DNA from: Cristatella mucedo
Lineage: Eukaryota; Bryozoa; Phylactolaemata; Cristatellidae
Assembly: GCA_009760855.2 (NCBI GenBank)
Contig: WPIO01000023.1
Location: 4,695,001 to 4,759,000 of the forward strand
Direction: 5' to 3'
DNA length: 64,000 nt
In this document: piece after piece, positions 41,291 to 53,486 of the stretch
How the letters are laid out: the number at the start of each line of letters is the position of its first letter
How positions within the stretch are numbered: position 1 is the first letter of the stretch
Notes under the pieces: model-generated
What the model saw: only the letters and a program-made list of their open reading frames with translations
Database searches by the model: none
What the model was told of the DNA's origin: nothing
Program-made: the position numbers and the translations under genes

Positions 41291-41808
41291 GCCGCAGTGC
41301 GACCAAAAATAGGAAGAAATAATTTTTCGATAAGCTGTGAAAGCCCCTCGAAAAGTGCTCTCGGCCATGGTTAATCATAGGCGACTGAGAGTTGCCATGA
41401 AGGCTTATTTGGAATTCTATGGAAAGTATCTGACCATAATAAAAAGATTCTTTATCATAGTAAAGTTGAAGTGAGGAAAATGCATCTATAATACCTCTGG
41501 CACGCAGCCGCTAAAAATCGTTTCAAATGAAGTGGACACTTTTGTAAGCTCACGTTGGCTTGCTTGTCGCAATGACAGCGAAACTAAACCGTGACGCTAC
41601 AGTCCAGCGAGTCCGGCCATTCATACTCAGGTTTATCGTTCAACTCCTTCCAGACTATTTACTAACCTTATATAAAAAATCAATGCAGATTGTGTTGAAT
41701 TGACGTGTCCCGCGTATATTTTCGGGTAAACTTGAAGCTTCTTTTTGCATATTTATCGTACAGGGGCATATTTTTCTTTCTTGACTTACAGATCTCTTTC
41801 TCTTGCAG

Positions 41809-42675
41809 CTTGGAAATCAATGGCGGACCGCCAGTATGCCTTGCACATAAAGTCAAAGGTAAGAAAGTATTTCGCTTAATTAGCTGAAGCAGCCAGTTCT
41901 GACTACTAAATGTCGCGATAAACTGCCCATGATGCTGGTAAAGAAGGTTGTGCAACATCAAGTACTGTCATTAGCTGTTCGTTATGAGCCCAACTCAGCA
42001 ATCTCAAGGGCTAGCTGTCTAGGGAAAAGCGCTCTCGTTTCATATTCCTCTCGCTGAGCAGTGTCTTGCTTTCGTCAGAGAAGGAATTGCCGTCGATACG
42101 GAAGCATGCACGAGTCTGTCTGCTACAGTCTGGGGTGGGAGTGCTGCACTGGTGTGCTGCTTATAACACGTGACTCGGGCATCTCGTGAGTCTGGCCATG
42201 AAAACTGAGCCTCGTCATTTTGGTGCAACACGAGAGAGCTTATCATTTAGTGGCAGTCCGATGCTTCTCTCTTTAAACTATGAAGTTCGGCGTCCTCGAA
42301 TTCTGACCGAAGAGTGCACACGACCTCTCGCAACAGCCTTGAACAGAAAATGCTCACATAAATATTGCCGCTTTAGGTGTATGTTTTTTCTGAATAAGTT
42401 ATTTTCTTGACATGTGCAGATGCTGTAACGAAGAGGACGCTTGCGCAAACACTGCAGTGGCGTAGCAAATTTTTAAATGTCGCACCGTGTTAGGCCGATT
42501 CAGCAATTATCACCCAGGCCACGTAACTTTCTATTACAGCTCAGCGTCCAAAGACGAGCCAGAGCGCCGTGCAACTACGGTCGGCAGCGGTCAGCCGATC
42601 GGGGATGGCGAGAGCGATTTCAGCCCCAGTGAAGTCCAGAGTAAAGTCTGCATTGCCATGAATGGTGCAGCTTGA
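41809..42675 (+). CDS. Candidate small spliced gene, unidentified
   Basis: A 50-nt segment (41809-41858) has a strong acceptor (CTCTTTCTCTTGCAG) and donor GTAAGA, and contains ATG at 41820 followed by ADRQYALHIKSK. A second segment begins after the acceptor TTTCTATTACAG near 42540. One of its frames is open to a stop at 42673 (SASKDEPERRATTVGSGQ, ending VCIAMNGAA), and an AATAAA follows 71 bp on. The two pieces are not in phase with each other (0 versus 2), so either another exon lies between them or one boundary is wrong. I do not recognise the product. Confidence 0.35.
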
Positions 42676-42746
42676 GGCCTCATGTCAATGTCTTGTCATC
42701 TCTGGGCATACACTGTTTAAGCGTCCGTCCACTGTATATTAGTCGA

Positions 42747-42752
42747 AATAAA
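42747..42752 (+). terminator. AATAAA, possible poly(A) signal of the small gene
   Basis: AATAAA 71 bp after the candidate stop codon. It supports the idea of a plus-strand transcript ending here. Confidence 0.45.
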
Positions 42753-44144
42753 GGCGAATGGCGTACATCAAGCTGTGTAATCGATTGTTAGCTTGCTATT
42801 TTTGAAGAGACGATCGTCGTCATTTCCTGTTTGCACATCATCTTCTGCAGTCTGGACAACTTCAGGATCCTAGTGAAGCTCTAGATGTCGTGACTACTTC
42901 CGGATCTTCTGCTGTCCAAACCGGCCTGCCTTTTTTCTAAAGAGATTTCAAAGTGACGTATCCATGTTCCTGTAGTAAGACGGGCATGTTTTCTATCAGG
43001 CTAATCAGGTGCCTCGGAATTCCACATAGCATCTTGAACCGAAGCTTACTAGATTTGAGCTCAGTAAATTGTTTAGTTTTACTTCGGCGTTCATCGTTTG
43101 TATCTGCCTTCTCCTAATTCATATTTCTGTATTTTGTTTCTCTACTTGCCTTGCTTTCTTGTGGCATGCGTTTTGACAGAGCTTAATGCTCGACGCGTTA
43201 TTTTGTTGCAATGCGTTCGTCCTATCACGCGAAAAAGCTTTATCAAGTGCATTGTTATTATTATTAAAAAACCGAGTCGCTAAATATCGGGGACGGCGTG
43301 GAGCCAAATCGGAGTTTTCAAGACGCTATGCAGTAGCGATTAACATTTTGAGTTTGTGAGACATATCGCCGCAGTGCTCTTCAGCCTTCAGTGTCATCTT
43401 CGACATCACTCGTGTTGGTGCTGAACCACTGGTCGTGCCATCCGCGCTACGGCCGTGGCCGTATTGTGGCCCCATCTCGCCTAGTGAAACTGGTACGGCA
43501 GCGTCGAGAGCCTCCCTGAACTCGCGATCTTTCGGAGTACTTCATGAAAACGCAGCTCCTTTCTGTTGATTGTACACTGCACTTGGGGACGCACTGTTGC
43601 TCAGCAGGACCTAACCGTGGAGCAGCTAACACGGCTCTTAAGCAACGATCGCGCTTTCCTTTTGCTGGCGATTCTGGCTCTTCCTGTCCTGCCGTCGCTT
43701 GCTAGTACTAATTGCATCCACTATTGTCTTCAGAACTCCGCCATGCTACAAACTTTCTTTTATCGCCTGAGGTGAAGGCAGTCTCATGTACACACTGGCA
43801 CCGAAAGGCTTTGAGTGCCCCGGATAAGCTCTCCAGGATAACGTTTTATTATAGGAAAATGCTCGTCCACATTGTTTTTTTTAGAATTAAATATGTAGAG
43901 TTCCTGTTCGTGGCCGAGCTGCTATAGCTTCCGAAACGCCCACATTTTTTCTAGAAGCTTTTCGACGATCATCGATATTCTGTATGCAACCGAGGAGGCA
44001 CATACAGATCTCTGGGGTGATATTGAAACGATAGTTTGCGACATCCTCCTGATTAAGACTGCTTCGATATTATTATCTATTCCTAAAATTACACGACTAA
44101 GAATCGGCAATATCATATGTAATTCTGATGAATATTCTGAAGTC
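42753..44144. other. Intergenic, mostly unassigned
   Basis: An L2 tail remnant (TTTATCAAGTGCATTGTTATT) lies at 43236-43268. The rest, including a somewhat GC-rich patch at 43430-43640, has no supportable gene. Confidence 0.5.
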
Positions 44145-44605
44145 AGGCAATGAAGGAACTAACTGTTAGGTTTATTCATTCTCTGGCTCCAGCCTACCTA
44201 TCAGAACTACTCCCCCTCCAGGCCAAGAATTTTAAAATCCGATGTCCTGACACAAATCTAACAGCCAAACCGCATACGCATCTCAAAACCTTTGGAGACT
44301 GCGCTTCTAGTTCGTATGCTCTAAAAGCCTGGAACTCACTACCGACGCACGTCACAACGTTCCCTGACATGACGGCATTTAAAAAGAAGCTTAAAACGAA
44401 CCTGTATGCTACAGCATTTAGTGAGTCTTTGGGATTCTTTTTTCAAGTGCATCTGCCTGCTTACACCGTGCCTGCTGCTTGAAGGTGTTACCACCAATCC
44501 AATGGAAATGCTTTCTAAACTGCATCTGTAAAGTGCCTAGAAATAGAATCAGTTCTCTGAGGGTGCTGCACAAATTTATGTATTATTATCCTTATTATTA
44601 TTATA
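44145..44605 (+). mobile_element. L2 LINE 3' end, plus orientation
   Basis: ORF2 C-terminus (FIHSLAPAYLSELLPLQAK, then WNSLPTHVTTFPDMTAF), short 3' UTR, stem-loop at 44528-44568 and ATT repeats to 44605. A more divergent subfamily than its minus-strand neighbour. Confidence 0.88.
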
Positions 44606-44814
44606 GCCCATCGCTAGGCGACATAAAAAGCCCACATTATGTAATAGTCAGTTCCGCTCTAAGCTTCCAGCCATGCAGTTGAGATGTAGTTTTGGCACCG
44701 CTCTGTAAGCTGTACGCTACGACGGGTGCGGGACACCCGTGGCCCTCAGCGACTGATGAATAGACTTCTCTACGTTACGATAGGTGCTAGTTACGTTAAG
44801 GTATGGCCATGCTC

Positions 44815-44848
<34 letters not shown>

Positions 44849-46485
44849 GTACTTGATAAAGCGCCCTCAGAGAACTTAATATCTTTCTAGGCGCTTTACA
44901 TTTGCTGCAAAGGGAAATGCAATTGAATGGTAAGTAAAATCATGCTTGAAAAAAATGAATAATAGGGTTAGGGGTGACATGCACAGAGTCAGCATGCAAA
45001 TGTGGTTAGTGGCAGCATGCACAGTGTCAGCACGCATAAGCACATCAAGGACGAATCACAGGGTCCCACTAAATGCTGTCCTAAATAGGTGTGTTTTTAA
45101 GTTCCTTTTAAATGTGGTCAGGTCAGGGGATGTTCTGACGCAGGTCGGGAGGGAGTTCCAGGCTTTGGGAGGATACGAACTAAATGCACGGTCTCCAAAG
45201 GATTTAAGGTTTTTACAAGGTATTTCTAGACAGTTGGATTCCGAAAAGCGGGTGGTACGATTATTGGCCTGATGGGGGAGTATGTCGGAGAGATAGGCTG
45301 GAGCCAAAGAATGAAGGGACGTAAAAGTGAGCGACAAAACCTTGAAGTCAATCCGTTGCTTGACTGGTAGCCAGTACAGGTCGGCGAGAAGTGGTTAATG
45401 TGGCAACTGCGACGCTCACGACAGACAAGCCTAGTTGCGGAGTTTTGCACCTGCTGCAATCGCCTGATCGCACATGCTGGTAGGCCAGTAAGCAGTGAGT
45501 TGCAGAAGTCGAGACGGGAATTCACGAATGCATGGACCAACTTGGACGTGGTATCCTTATCTAAACAAGCCCGAATTTTAGCAATGTTATGAAGCTGAAA
45601 ATAGGCGGATTTGACTGTGGAGCTGATATGGTCGTCTAACGAGAGGTCGCTTTGGAATATGACACCTAGATTTCGAGCTGATTCAACTGGAGATATGCTG
45701 GCACAGCCGATTTTGAGCGTTAAGCTTTCCAATTTCTGAATGACACTGGATTTGCCCATAACTAGTAAGTTTTTTATCATAGTTTATTTGAGAAACTTTG
45801 CTGCCATCCATGTGCGGATGTCATCAATACATGCAGAAAGGGAGCTGAGAGAATTCGATATGCTTGGGGTCTGGAAAGGATCAAAGCAGAGTTGCAACTC
45901 AATGTCATCTCCAAAGAGTTGAAAGCCTAGATTGTGTCTGGCAATCACGTCGGCAAGAGGGAGAGTAAAAACGTGCAAAGAACGGGACCAAGTTCAGAGC
46001 CCTGAGGTACCCCATATATTTCAGAGGTTCCTCTGGCGATCTTTGTCCGTTCACATCAATACTACGGAGTCTCCCACTGAGATCGGACCTTAAATCATTG
46101 TAATGCAGTGCGAGTGATGCCCAGGCAAAATGAGAGGCACTCAAGAAGGACTTGGTGATCGATTGCATCAAAAGCTGCCGAAAAATCGAGCAAAATAAGC
46201 ATAGATACTCTTGCTAGGTCTGCATTCCTAAGTAGGTCGTTATGCACCCGAAGCAATGTTGACTCTGTGGAGTGATTAGCTCTAAAACCAGACTGGAATT
46301 TACTAGCAAGGATTGAAGTTTCAATATATGGATTCAGCTAGTCTGCCACGACCCGTTTCAGTGTCTTTGATAGGAATGGTAGAAGGGAGACTGGGCGGTA
46401 GTTGCTTAAGTTCTCTTGGTCTAGTGTAGCTTTCTTGAGAAGTGGCCTGACTACAGCTTTTTTGAAAGGAGATATCATCGGAATA
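44815..46485 (-). mobile_element. Longest L2 LINE copy in the window, RT domain present
   Basis: From the tail (44817-44905) it runs on the minus strand through the ORF2 C-terminus and most of the reverse transcriptase. [16 protein letters not shown] lies near 46360-46405 and LLDFSAAFDAIDH near 46155-46195; the latter is RT motif A with its catalytic Asp. FGDD stands in place of YADD near 45935. Frameshifts make it inactive. About 1.67 kb, 5'-truncated. Confidence 0.93.
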
Positions 46486-46564
46486 CCTGCGTGTATCGAT
46501 GTAGCTCCTGCTACTCGTTAACCGTGCTTCAAGTCGCAGACTTCACCGGTACGTATGATATTAT

Positions 46565-46606
46565 ACGTATATATATATATATATATATATATAAATATAT
46601 ATATAA

Positions 46607-46640
<34 letters not shown>
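46565..46640. repeat. (TA)n microsatellite
   Basis: TA units with two AAATA interruptions. Confidence 0.93.
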
Positions 46641-46645
<5 letters not shown>

Positions 46646-46737
46646 TTATCTATCACATTCACGCTTATGTATTACGTCGACAAGAGCTGGGACTCTTACG
46701 GATGCTGTGCTTGCGGTCTAAGGATCTTAATACTAAT

Positions 46738-46805
46738 GTAATAATAATCATAATACATTTGATATTGCGTTCTCAGAGAAATCAATTTCTTTCTACGCAC
46801 TTGAT
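46738..46805 (-). mobile_element. L2 tail remnant, minus orientation
   Basis: TAATAATAATCATAAT, then GCGTTCTCAGAGAAATCAAT and TTCTTTCTACGCACTTGATA: stem-loop region only. Confidence 0.75.
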
Positions 46806-47700
46806 ATTAACGCAACTATTTCCAATATAAGCCAATTTCAGACTTTCGGTGCACGCGAACCGATTGCCCAATCACAGGAAGATTTCAATGTTTCGCGTGG
46901 AACGGCTTTTGAGTGAGTTTTGCCCGAGCTTGGCATGAGATGCAGACGATTCAAATGTGGGTCTGGTAGGGGTTATAATAGTTTGCATTCACTTAAACTG
47001 TCGCTGTGGATGAAAATGTTTGAATCATTTAACCTTTGAAAAATCTTGTCGCATTTAGTGACAAATTATCTGACAAGACCATCTTCTAAGAGCTCGGGTC
47101 TGCTGAGACAACCAAAAGCATTTCTGCGTATCTTTTCTCTGAATTATAGAATAATTTAAGATATCAAGTAGTAATCAAATTGCATGAATCATTAAGGAAA
47201 GCGTCAAGGGTCGTTAGAGCTTCAACTATTGGTGAGAGCTTCGTCTGTAGAGCCGTTAGAAAGAATAAGTAGTACAAGCAGGCTCCGTCGTCGAATTCAC
47301 CAATAGGATGCAGAGGCCAACGTCAAAGTAACTGACGGTTACTCCTGGCGATCACGTGGATCTATAGCCACCAGCTGTAGCTACCAGCCACCACGGTAAG
47401 AAAAACTCGAGTTTCCCTTATTTTGTGTGTGCACATGAATGGCAAAATATGTTTCAATATGGCATAGACATTTGTGAGATTGGATTCGGGTTTTGGATTT
47501 AAGGTTGAGGGCTTAGTATTTACGGTTTTTAGGTTTTACGGCCGCTGGCTACCGCGTTAGGCTTGCAAGATAAATCGCCGCTTTCATAGACATATGTGGG
47601 CGTACTGGCTAGCGTACGACCTATCTGTTTTGCTCAATTTCCTCGTACTCCGGTGAACTTTCCAATTTCCCCCGTATGTCTTGCGTGCGTATCTGCACGT
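46806..47700. other. Upstream region of URM1, nothing recognised
   Basis: No transposon or gene is recognised. It may contain distal promoter elements of URM1. Confidence 0.4.
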
Positions 47701-47720
47701 GGCTCAGTGTACATTGCTAA

Positions 47721-47725
47721 CCAAT
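47721..47725 (+). promoter_or_regulatory. URM1: CCAAT box upstream of URM1
   Basis: CCAAT in GCTAACCAATGAGG, 136 bp before the URM1 start codon. A sequence match only. No TATA box is seen near the expected start. Confidence 0.35.
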
Positions 47726-47860
47726 GAGGTTGCTAACCAGCGGCCCTGAATATCTTTCAGTGGACTTCCACAGGCAAACGGCCTCCATACATACATCAAG
47801 GTCGTACAACGGAGCCATTTCAGAGTGATTAACTTCCACTTCCTTTCGTCGTGAGGGAAA

Positions 47861-47989
47861 ATGCCGCTCGAGATCTGTCTCGAATTCGGCGGTGGCGCCG
47901 AACTGTTGTTCGGACGTCAGAAGAAACATAGCGTGACGCTGCCCGATGATGATGCTTGGACTATAAGTAAACTTCTGCAATGGATTAAG
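47861..47989 (+). CDS. URM1: URM1 exon 1
   Basis: ATG at 47861 preceded by GAGGGAAA (A at -3), with 43 codons to the donor AAG|GTAAGA, phase 0. It encodes the first beta-hairpin (LEICLEF-type strand and GGGAELLFG turn) and ends at LLQWIK. Confidence 0.95.
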
Positions 47990-50900
47990 GTAAGATCGCT
48001 GATTCGTTTCTTGGTGTTTCAGGTATGTGCGTTGTGTTTGGTCCTTTTTCTCGCTGTTTTAGCGCCGAGCAGCCGCTATATGATCCGATGAATGATCTTA
48101 AAACAGGCAGTACAGTAATTTCTGATGTGAAATATTAGCTGAGTGCGGTCATTTTTCCTCTGTGCCTTGCGTGCTCACCTGTGGATGATTCAGCGCATGT
48201 TAGTAACTAGGGGTTTAATTAACCGGTTGCCCCGAGTGTCGTCTCGTGCGCTTTTGCATGTTGGTCCGAGCATGATACATTGCATATCATTAACCCATGG
48301 TTACTGCTACTTTTTCAGCGAGATGTAAGCGCACGGATAGAAATTTAGTTCTCTCTGGATGCTACAAACAGGCCTAGTGTTATTCAGAAATTGGAAAGGC
48401 TGACTTTCAAAATTGGCTCTGCCAGCATATCTCCAGTTGCATCAGCTCGAAATCTAGGTGTCATATTCCAAAGCGACCTCTCGTTAGACGACCACATCAG
48501 CTCCACAGTCAAATCAGCCTATTTTCAGCTTCATAACATTGCTAAAATTCGGGCTTGTTTAGATAAGGATACCACGTCCAAGTTGGTCCATGCATTCGTG
48601 ACATCTCGTCTCGACTTCTGCAACTCACTGCTTACTGGCCTACCAGCATGTGCGATCAGGCGATTGCAGCTGGTGCAAAACTCTGCAGCTAGGCTTGTCT
48701 GTCGTGAGCGTCGCAGTTGCCACATTACTCCACTCCTCGCCGACCTGCACTGGTTACCAGTCAAGCAACGGATTGACTTCAAGGTTTTGTCGCTCACTTT
48801 TAGGTCTCTTCATTCTATGGCTCCAGCCTATCTTTCAGAGATACTACCCCATCAGGCAAAGCATCGTACCACTCGCTTTTCGGAATCCAACAGTCTAGAA
48901 ATACCTCCTACAAACCTTAAATCCTTTGGAGACCGTGCATTTAGCTCGTATGCTCCCACAGCCTGGAACTCCCTCCCGACCTGCATCAGAACATCCCCTG
49001 ACCTGACCACATTTAAAAGAAACTTAAAAACATACCTATTTAGGACAGCATTTAGTGGGTCCTTGTGATTCGTCCTCGATGTGCTTATGCGTGCTGACAC
49101 TGTTCATGCTGCCACTAACCACATTTGCATGCTGACCCAGTGCATGTAACCCCTAACCATGTTATTCATTTTGTTTGTTTTTCAAGCATGATTTTACTTA
49201 CTATTCTATTGCGTATCACTTTGCAGCAAATGTAAAGCGCCTAGAAAGAGATTAAGTTCTCTGAGGGCGCTTTATCAAGTGCAATATTATTATTATTATA
49301 TTATTATTCATTATTATTATTATTTGTATATTCGTGGAAGGTCTTAGATGTTACAGGACAGCTGTCATCCGATGGTACCTTTTAAGTATGGGATGCCCAA
49401 GGGATCTGTGCTAGGTCGACTTATTTCCATAATCATGCATTTCCATAATCACCAAGCACAATCAAGTCTTTCATTTGTATGCAGATGACACAGCGGTACC
49501 TGTACATTGATTCACTCCTTCTGTCCAGTCAGTACGTCAAATTTCTCAAGTCCCTTGTAGCTTGTATATTTCTGACATTCGCGCTTGGATGGCAGCAAAC
49601 TCTCTCGAATTGAATGATGATAAAATCAGCTTACTGGTTATGGGAAAATCTAGAGTTGCTCAGAAATTGAAGAACCTATCCCTAAAAATGGTCGCCAGTA
49701 TATCTCCTGTATCATCTGCGTGCAATCTGCATGACTTGTTCTTAATTGATCTTTCAGTAGATGACCTCATCAGCTCTACAATCAAGTCTTGCCTTTTTTC
49801 AGCTGTGACATGGCAACAATTCGGGATAGCTTGTCTATGCATTTGTGACATCTCGTCCAGACGTCAATAACTCAGTACTTGTAGGTTCTCCTGCCCGTGC
49901 AATAAGCTCCTTACAGTTGGTGCGAAATTCTGCTGCTAGGCTTTTCAATTTTGAATGTCGAAACTGCCACTTTACATTACTTCATTACGTAACCGACCTG
50001 CACTGGCTCCCCATCAATAACGACTTCAACGTTCTTGTACTCAGTTTTGGGTCCCTCCATTATCTGGCTCCGGCCTGCCTATGGGGATATTTCACCAGAC
50101 TTCGCATTGTATCACCTGCTGTTCTGACTCAAGTCTTTTAGCTTTGCTTCTAACCAACCTCAAAATCTTCTTGAGACCGTGCCTTCATTTCGTATGCTCT
50201 CAAAAACTGGAGCTCAATACTGACTGATGTCATGACATCAGACACCCTGTCTTGAACAGAAGCTAAAAGTACGCCTGCTCTTCACAGTATTTTCTGAGTT
50301 CGTGTATGTTGTTTTTTTGTGTGCTTAATGTGTGTGGTTCATATTATCACTAACCAATTGATGTTCTTGCTTTATAACATGTGTAACTTGCTTTACAGTA
50401 TTTTTAAAATACCTAGCAAGTGATCCAGTGGTATGTTAGGGCATTATGCAAACACGTTTTTAATGATTATTATTAAGTCTTCCGCTAGCTACTAGTAAGT
50501 AGCACTTCTGAATCTGTTGCAGTCCTTGCTACGAATTTTGGCTAGCTCGCCGGATTCTAGGACAAAGGGCTCTTCTGGTAGAGTTTGCTATTTTTAGTTT
50601 GTGAAATTGACGATTTATATGTGCAGTACGTAATGCAGGATTCTGCTTAAAGTAGGATGCTTGAATAATATCATCAGCAAAACGTTTTGGATCGAAGTAT
50701 GAGGAAGTTAAAGCTTCCGGCCGCCGAGTGTTCTCGAGCACATTGCTCTATGCTACTGTATGTATGCCATAGACGCTTGCTTATTAAGTCTACCTAGATG
50801 CTACCTAGATGTGCAGAAGTGCTGCTTTATTGCTAGAGCCTTCACAACTGGCAAACTTATTGTCAGGAAATCTATTTGCTATCGGCTAGGAGGTCAGTGC

Positions 50901-52887
50901 CATTCTTCTGGAAGTTTATTTCTGATTGCCTTCGAGCAGAGGCTTGGCACTACTCGCACTTTTTTGTGGCTCCACTATTGAAAATACGTACTATCTTTAA
51001 ATGCCTCTGGATTAGATTGATAGACCTATTTGCTTATCGTCTTAACGAGATGCGGCTAGAGTATAGCCACACTTCAACACGTTGGAGTTGGAGCTGGTGA
51101 CCGTCTGATGCCACAGGTCGTGTCTTGAGGAGTACCATTTACAGCTGGGACTCGTGCATTTAACCTCACCTTTTGATGGCCTGGTCGTGATCCACTCTAG
51201 AGTTGCTGGAATTGGTTTCTAAGGCAGCGAGTAAGTGGCGTACTCATTACGAGCACTTCCAGCAATTCTAAGCGAATGCAGGAGGGGGAGGGTTTGAAAA
51301 GGTGTAAGCATGGCGCCTGATCTAAAGAGGCTATCAAGGTAAAGCCATCAACGGCATTGTGCATACCAATAGGATTAATGCTCGATGTTGCTCTACTGTA
51401 GTCTAACATTCAAATTAAGAAAGACATTAAGGTTAGACGTGAGGGCTGCTAGGAAGATGATACGTCTTATCGGCCTGCTATGACTGCTGAATGGCGACTC
51501 TCTGTGTGATACATGGTGAGCAGTCTTTTTTCTGCCATCTTGCAATGCACGCATGTAAAGCTATGCTTCTGTGTATTACGTGGGGAGGGGGTCTATCCCA
51601 GCCTCTTTTTGGATCAGATTGCCACAGATTTCATTTGGTGAATCGATCTTCTCTGGTGGGCAGTGCAAGACACTTAGACGGAGATAAGACTTTGTAAGCG
51701 ATTACAACTAGTTTAAGCTCCATCATCTGGAAAAAGGCAAAGCTGAACAGCCGTAGACTTTATATAGCACAAATAGTCTTCACGAGGTCCACTGAGGCTT
51801 CCTTCGACCCAGGAAGGATTCTGCCCGTTGGTAGTGGGTGTTGAGCACTGCTGCCTCGACTACTAGGGCAAGCATCTTGTCTTGACTATAGATGATAAAA
51901 CTGTACCATCACTTTTTTTAATCAGGGCAAAACCTTGGTTTTCCAATGCTCGGTGTTGGAAGGCAAAATCACTTCGGTGTCATATTTGCCGTATCTGCAA
52001 AATATCTGCTTTATAAATGCAACCCGTCGGACACAGCTGATTTAATATATCCTTGTTTCATATAAACACCTATAGCAGACGACGTTTGTTCAGATTAAGC
52101 CTAAGCTTTCCTTTTTGTGCTCGGCCATATTGCAAGTGCTGCATCGCATCATATTACTGTCTGCTGTCTCGGATGCTGCTACTGGTAGATTGTAAGGCAG
52201 TGTTCATAGATTTTGTGCAATACGAGTTACGTGCATCTCACTAGCTTCACAGGCTTTCGACTGTAACCTCTTCTAGATAGTGCTTGCTTTTTTGCTGCTG
52301 GCAGCCCCATAGACTGTGAAGATAAGTGCACTTAAGCACATTATAGTATCGTATTTTATGTTACTGTGTGCTAATTGTGCTGCAGGTCGGATATTCACTT
52401 AGGTCAAGAGGAGAGCAGCCTTGAGGGTGACCAGTATAAGCTGCTCGCTGAGGGTTGAGTCAGCATGAAGGCTTGACTTGATGGTCTCTGTGACTCGTAT
52501 TACGATCTCCTCAATCGGTTCACCATGGAACAAATAATTCTGCTGCTGTACTATCATTGATGCTTGCTTGACACTCAATTTGCAGAGGGCACAGCAAGCT
52601 GCCCCAGACGCACAGGTAGCAGATTACGTCCGACTAGATTTTGTTTGAGGATGTAATCATTGTCGCATACGATTTGGTCCTAACTGCACAGCAGTGGTGC
52701 TCTTTGGGTGTACTTTCAGGCCAACCTGCTCAAGGAGAGGCCTGAGCTGTTCCTGCAAGGCACCAGCATACGGCCTGGCATTCTTGTACTTATTAACGAT
52801 GAAGATTGGATGCTGCACGGTGAAACTGCATACCGGCTTCAGCCTAATGATAGAGTTGTCTTTATATCGACGTTGCACGGAGGCTAG
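47861..52887 (+). CDS. URM1: URM1, ubiquitin-related modifier 1
   Basis: A 98-residue product from two exons (human is about 101). URM1 is a beta-grasp ubiquitin-like protein and sulfur carrier. Its C-terminal Gly-Gly is adenylated and thiocarboxylated by the E1-like MOCS3/UBA4. The sulfur goes to the wobble uridine of certain tRNAs through the CTU1-CTU2 complex, and URM1 can also be conjugated to proteins. Visible hallmarks are [45 protein letters not shown] and the terminal FISTLHGG. The single intron (4.7 kb) is at the position between WIK and the next residues, phase 0, and is full of LINE sequence. FAIM lies convergently 449 bp beyond the stop. Confidence 0.96.
48318..48365 (+). mobile_element. 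Stem-loop tail remnant (LINE or SINE-B)
   Basis: TGTAAGCGCACGGATAGAAA, then TTTAGTTCTCTCTGGATGC, directly joined to the next LINE copy. Tail only. Confidence 0.6.
48366..49325 (+). mobile_element. L2 LINE with 225-residue open frame
   Basis: The frame 48391-49068 is intact and carries [33 protein letters not shown] and [18 protein letters not shown]. The 3' UTR, stem-loop (49233-49275) and (ATT)n follow. Very similar to the minus-strand copy at 45.0-45.8 kb, which suggests recent activity. It lies in the URM1 intron. Confidence 0.93.
49340..50480 (+). mobile_element. Divergent L2 LINE copy, RT C-terminus to tail
   Basis: It starts near the RT active site (translated YADDTAVP at about 49480-49505) and continues through [14 protein letters not shown] and later ORF2 blocks with frameshifts. 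The degraded tail is near 50400-50475. An older subfamily than its neighbour. Confidence 0.85.
50500..52620 (-). pseudogene. Decayed minus-strand coding remnants, possibly LTR-retroelement
   Basis: Several broken minus-strand frames look protein-like rather than random. They include [18 protein letters not shown] near 50650-50710, [17 protein letters not shown] near 51930-51990, and [17 protein letters not shown] near 52480-52540. The middle one resembles the start of a Ty3/gypsy reverse transcriptase (PSNSPWASPVVLV-type), but the match is weak. All lie inside the URM1 intron. The identity is a guess. Confidence 0.3.
52720..52887 (+). CDS. URM1: URM1 exon 2
   Basis: The acceptor GTGTACTTTCAG is followed by 55 codons and TAG. 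It carries the rest of the fold and the essential Gly-Gly end. No AATAAA is seen before the FAIM stop codon. Confidence 0.95.
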   Translation, partial: ANLLKERPELFLQGTSIRPGILVLINDEDWMLHGETAYRLQPNDRVVFISTLHGG

Positions 52888-53336
52888 TCATGGCAAAAGT
52901 GATTGGTATTGCCACACTCAGGAATTGCTCGAGCTGTTGCTTAGGCACACTTGAATCACTTGCAATATGGCTGTCTCCTTCAAGAACTACAGGCCCAGGA
53001 CCTTGGTGGGATTTGGTGCTTGTTCGTGGCGAATTACTGCCACTCCGAACCAGAAAATTTGCTTCCATAAATGCAGATTGAAACATAATTTCAGTCATAT
53101 TGGATATGGTGTACTATATCAACACAGACGAGAGCTATGCCAGACCTTACATGCTCCAGCATACTCCTTGGACACCAAGATCCCTCCTTTCGGCATGCTC
53201 AATGTTGGTCTGTGTTCGTAGGTGTTAGATAAACAAAGATCCACACGACCAATATAAAGTGATAAACGTAATTCCACTGGTCGAGCTAAGGCGTGCTCAT
53301 TACGAGCGAAATTCAGAGTACCTCTGAGCACTATTG

Positions 53337-53486
53337 TCAGTTGGCTTCGGGCGGTATCAACTCGCCGTTGATAAATAGCTGATGGATTAAGCCATCGCGC
53401 CGCTTCCCACTGCTGACAGCTTTGATGTAAGCAGGTCGGTCGTGAACTTCGAAGTGTGTTTCGGTTCCATCGTCGGTGAATTCCCC
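53337..53486 (-). CDS. FAIM: FAIM exon 4 (terminal)
   Basis: The acceptor TTGGTCTGCACAG is followed by 49 codons and TGA. It encodes GEFTDDGTETHFEV, YIKAVSSGKR and ends LFINGELIPPEAN. Confidence 0.95.
   Translation of the reverse strand, partial: GEFTDDGTETHFEVHDRPAYIKAVSSGKRRDGLIHQLFINGELIPPEAN

Noticed and set aside
42186-42410. 74-residue plus-strand ORF
   Set aside because: It lies within the intron of the small gene candidate, has no recognisable motif and does not join either proposed exon in frame.
47717-47980. Minus-strand ORF over URM1 exon 1
   Set aside because: It is the antisense shadow of the conserved URM1 reading frame.
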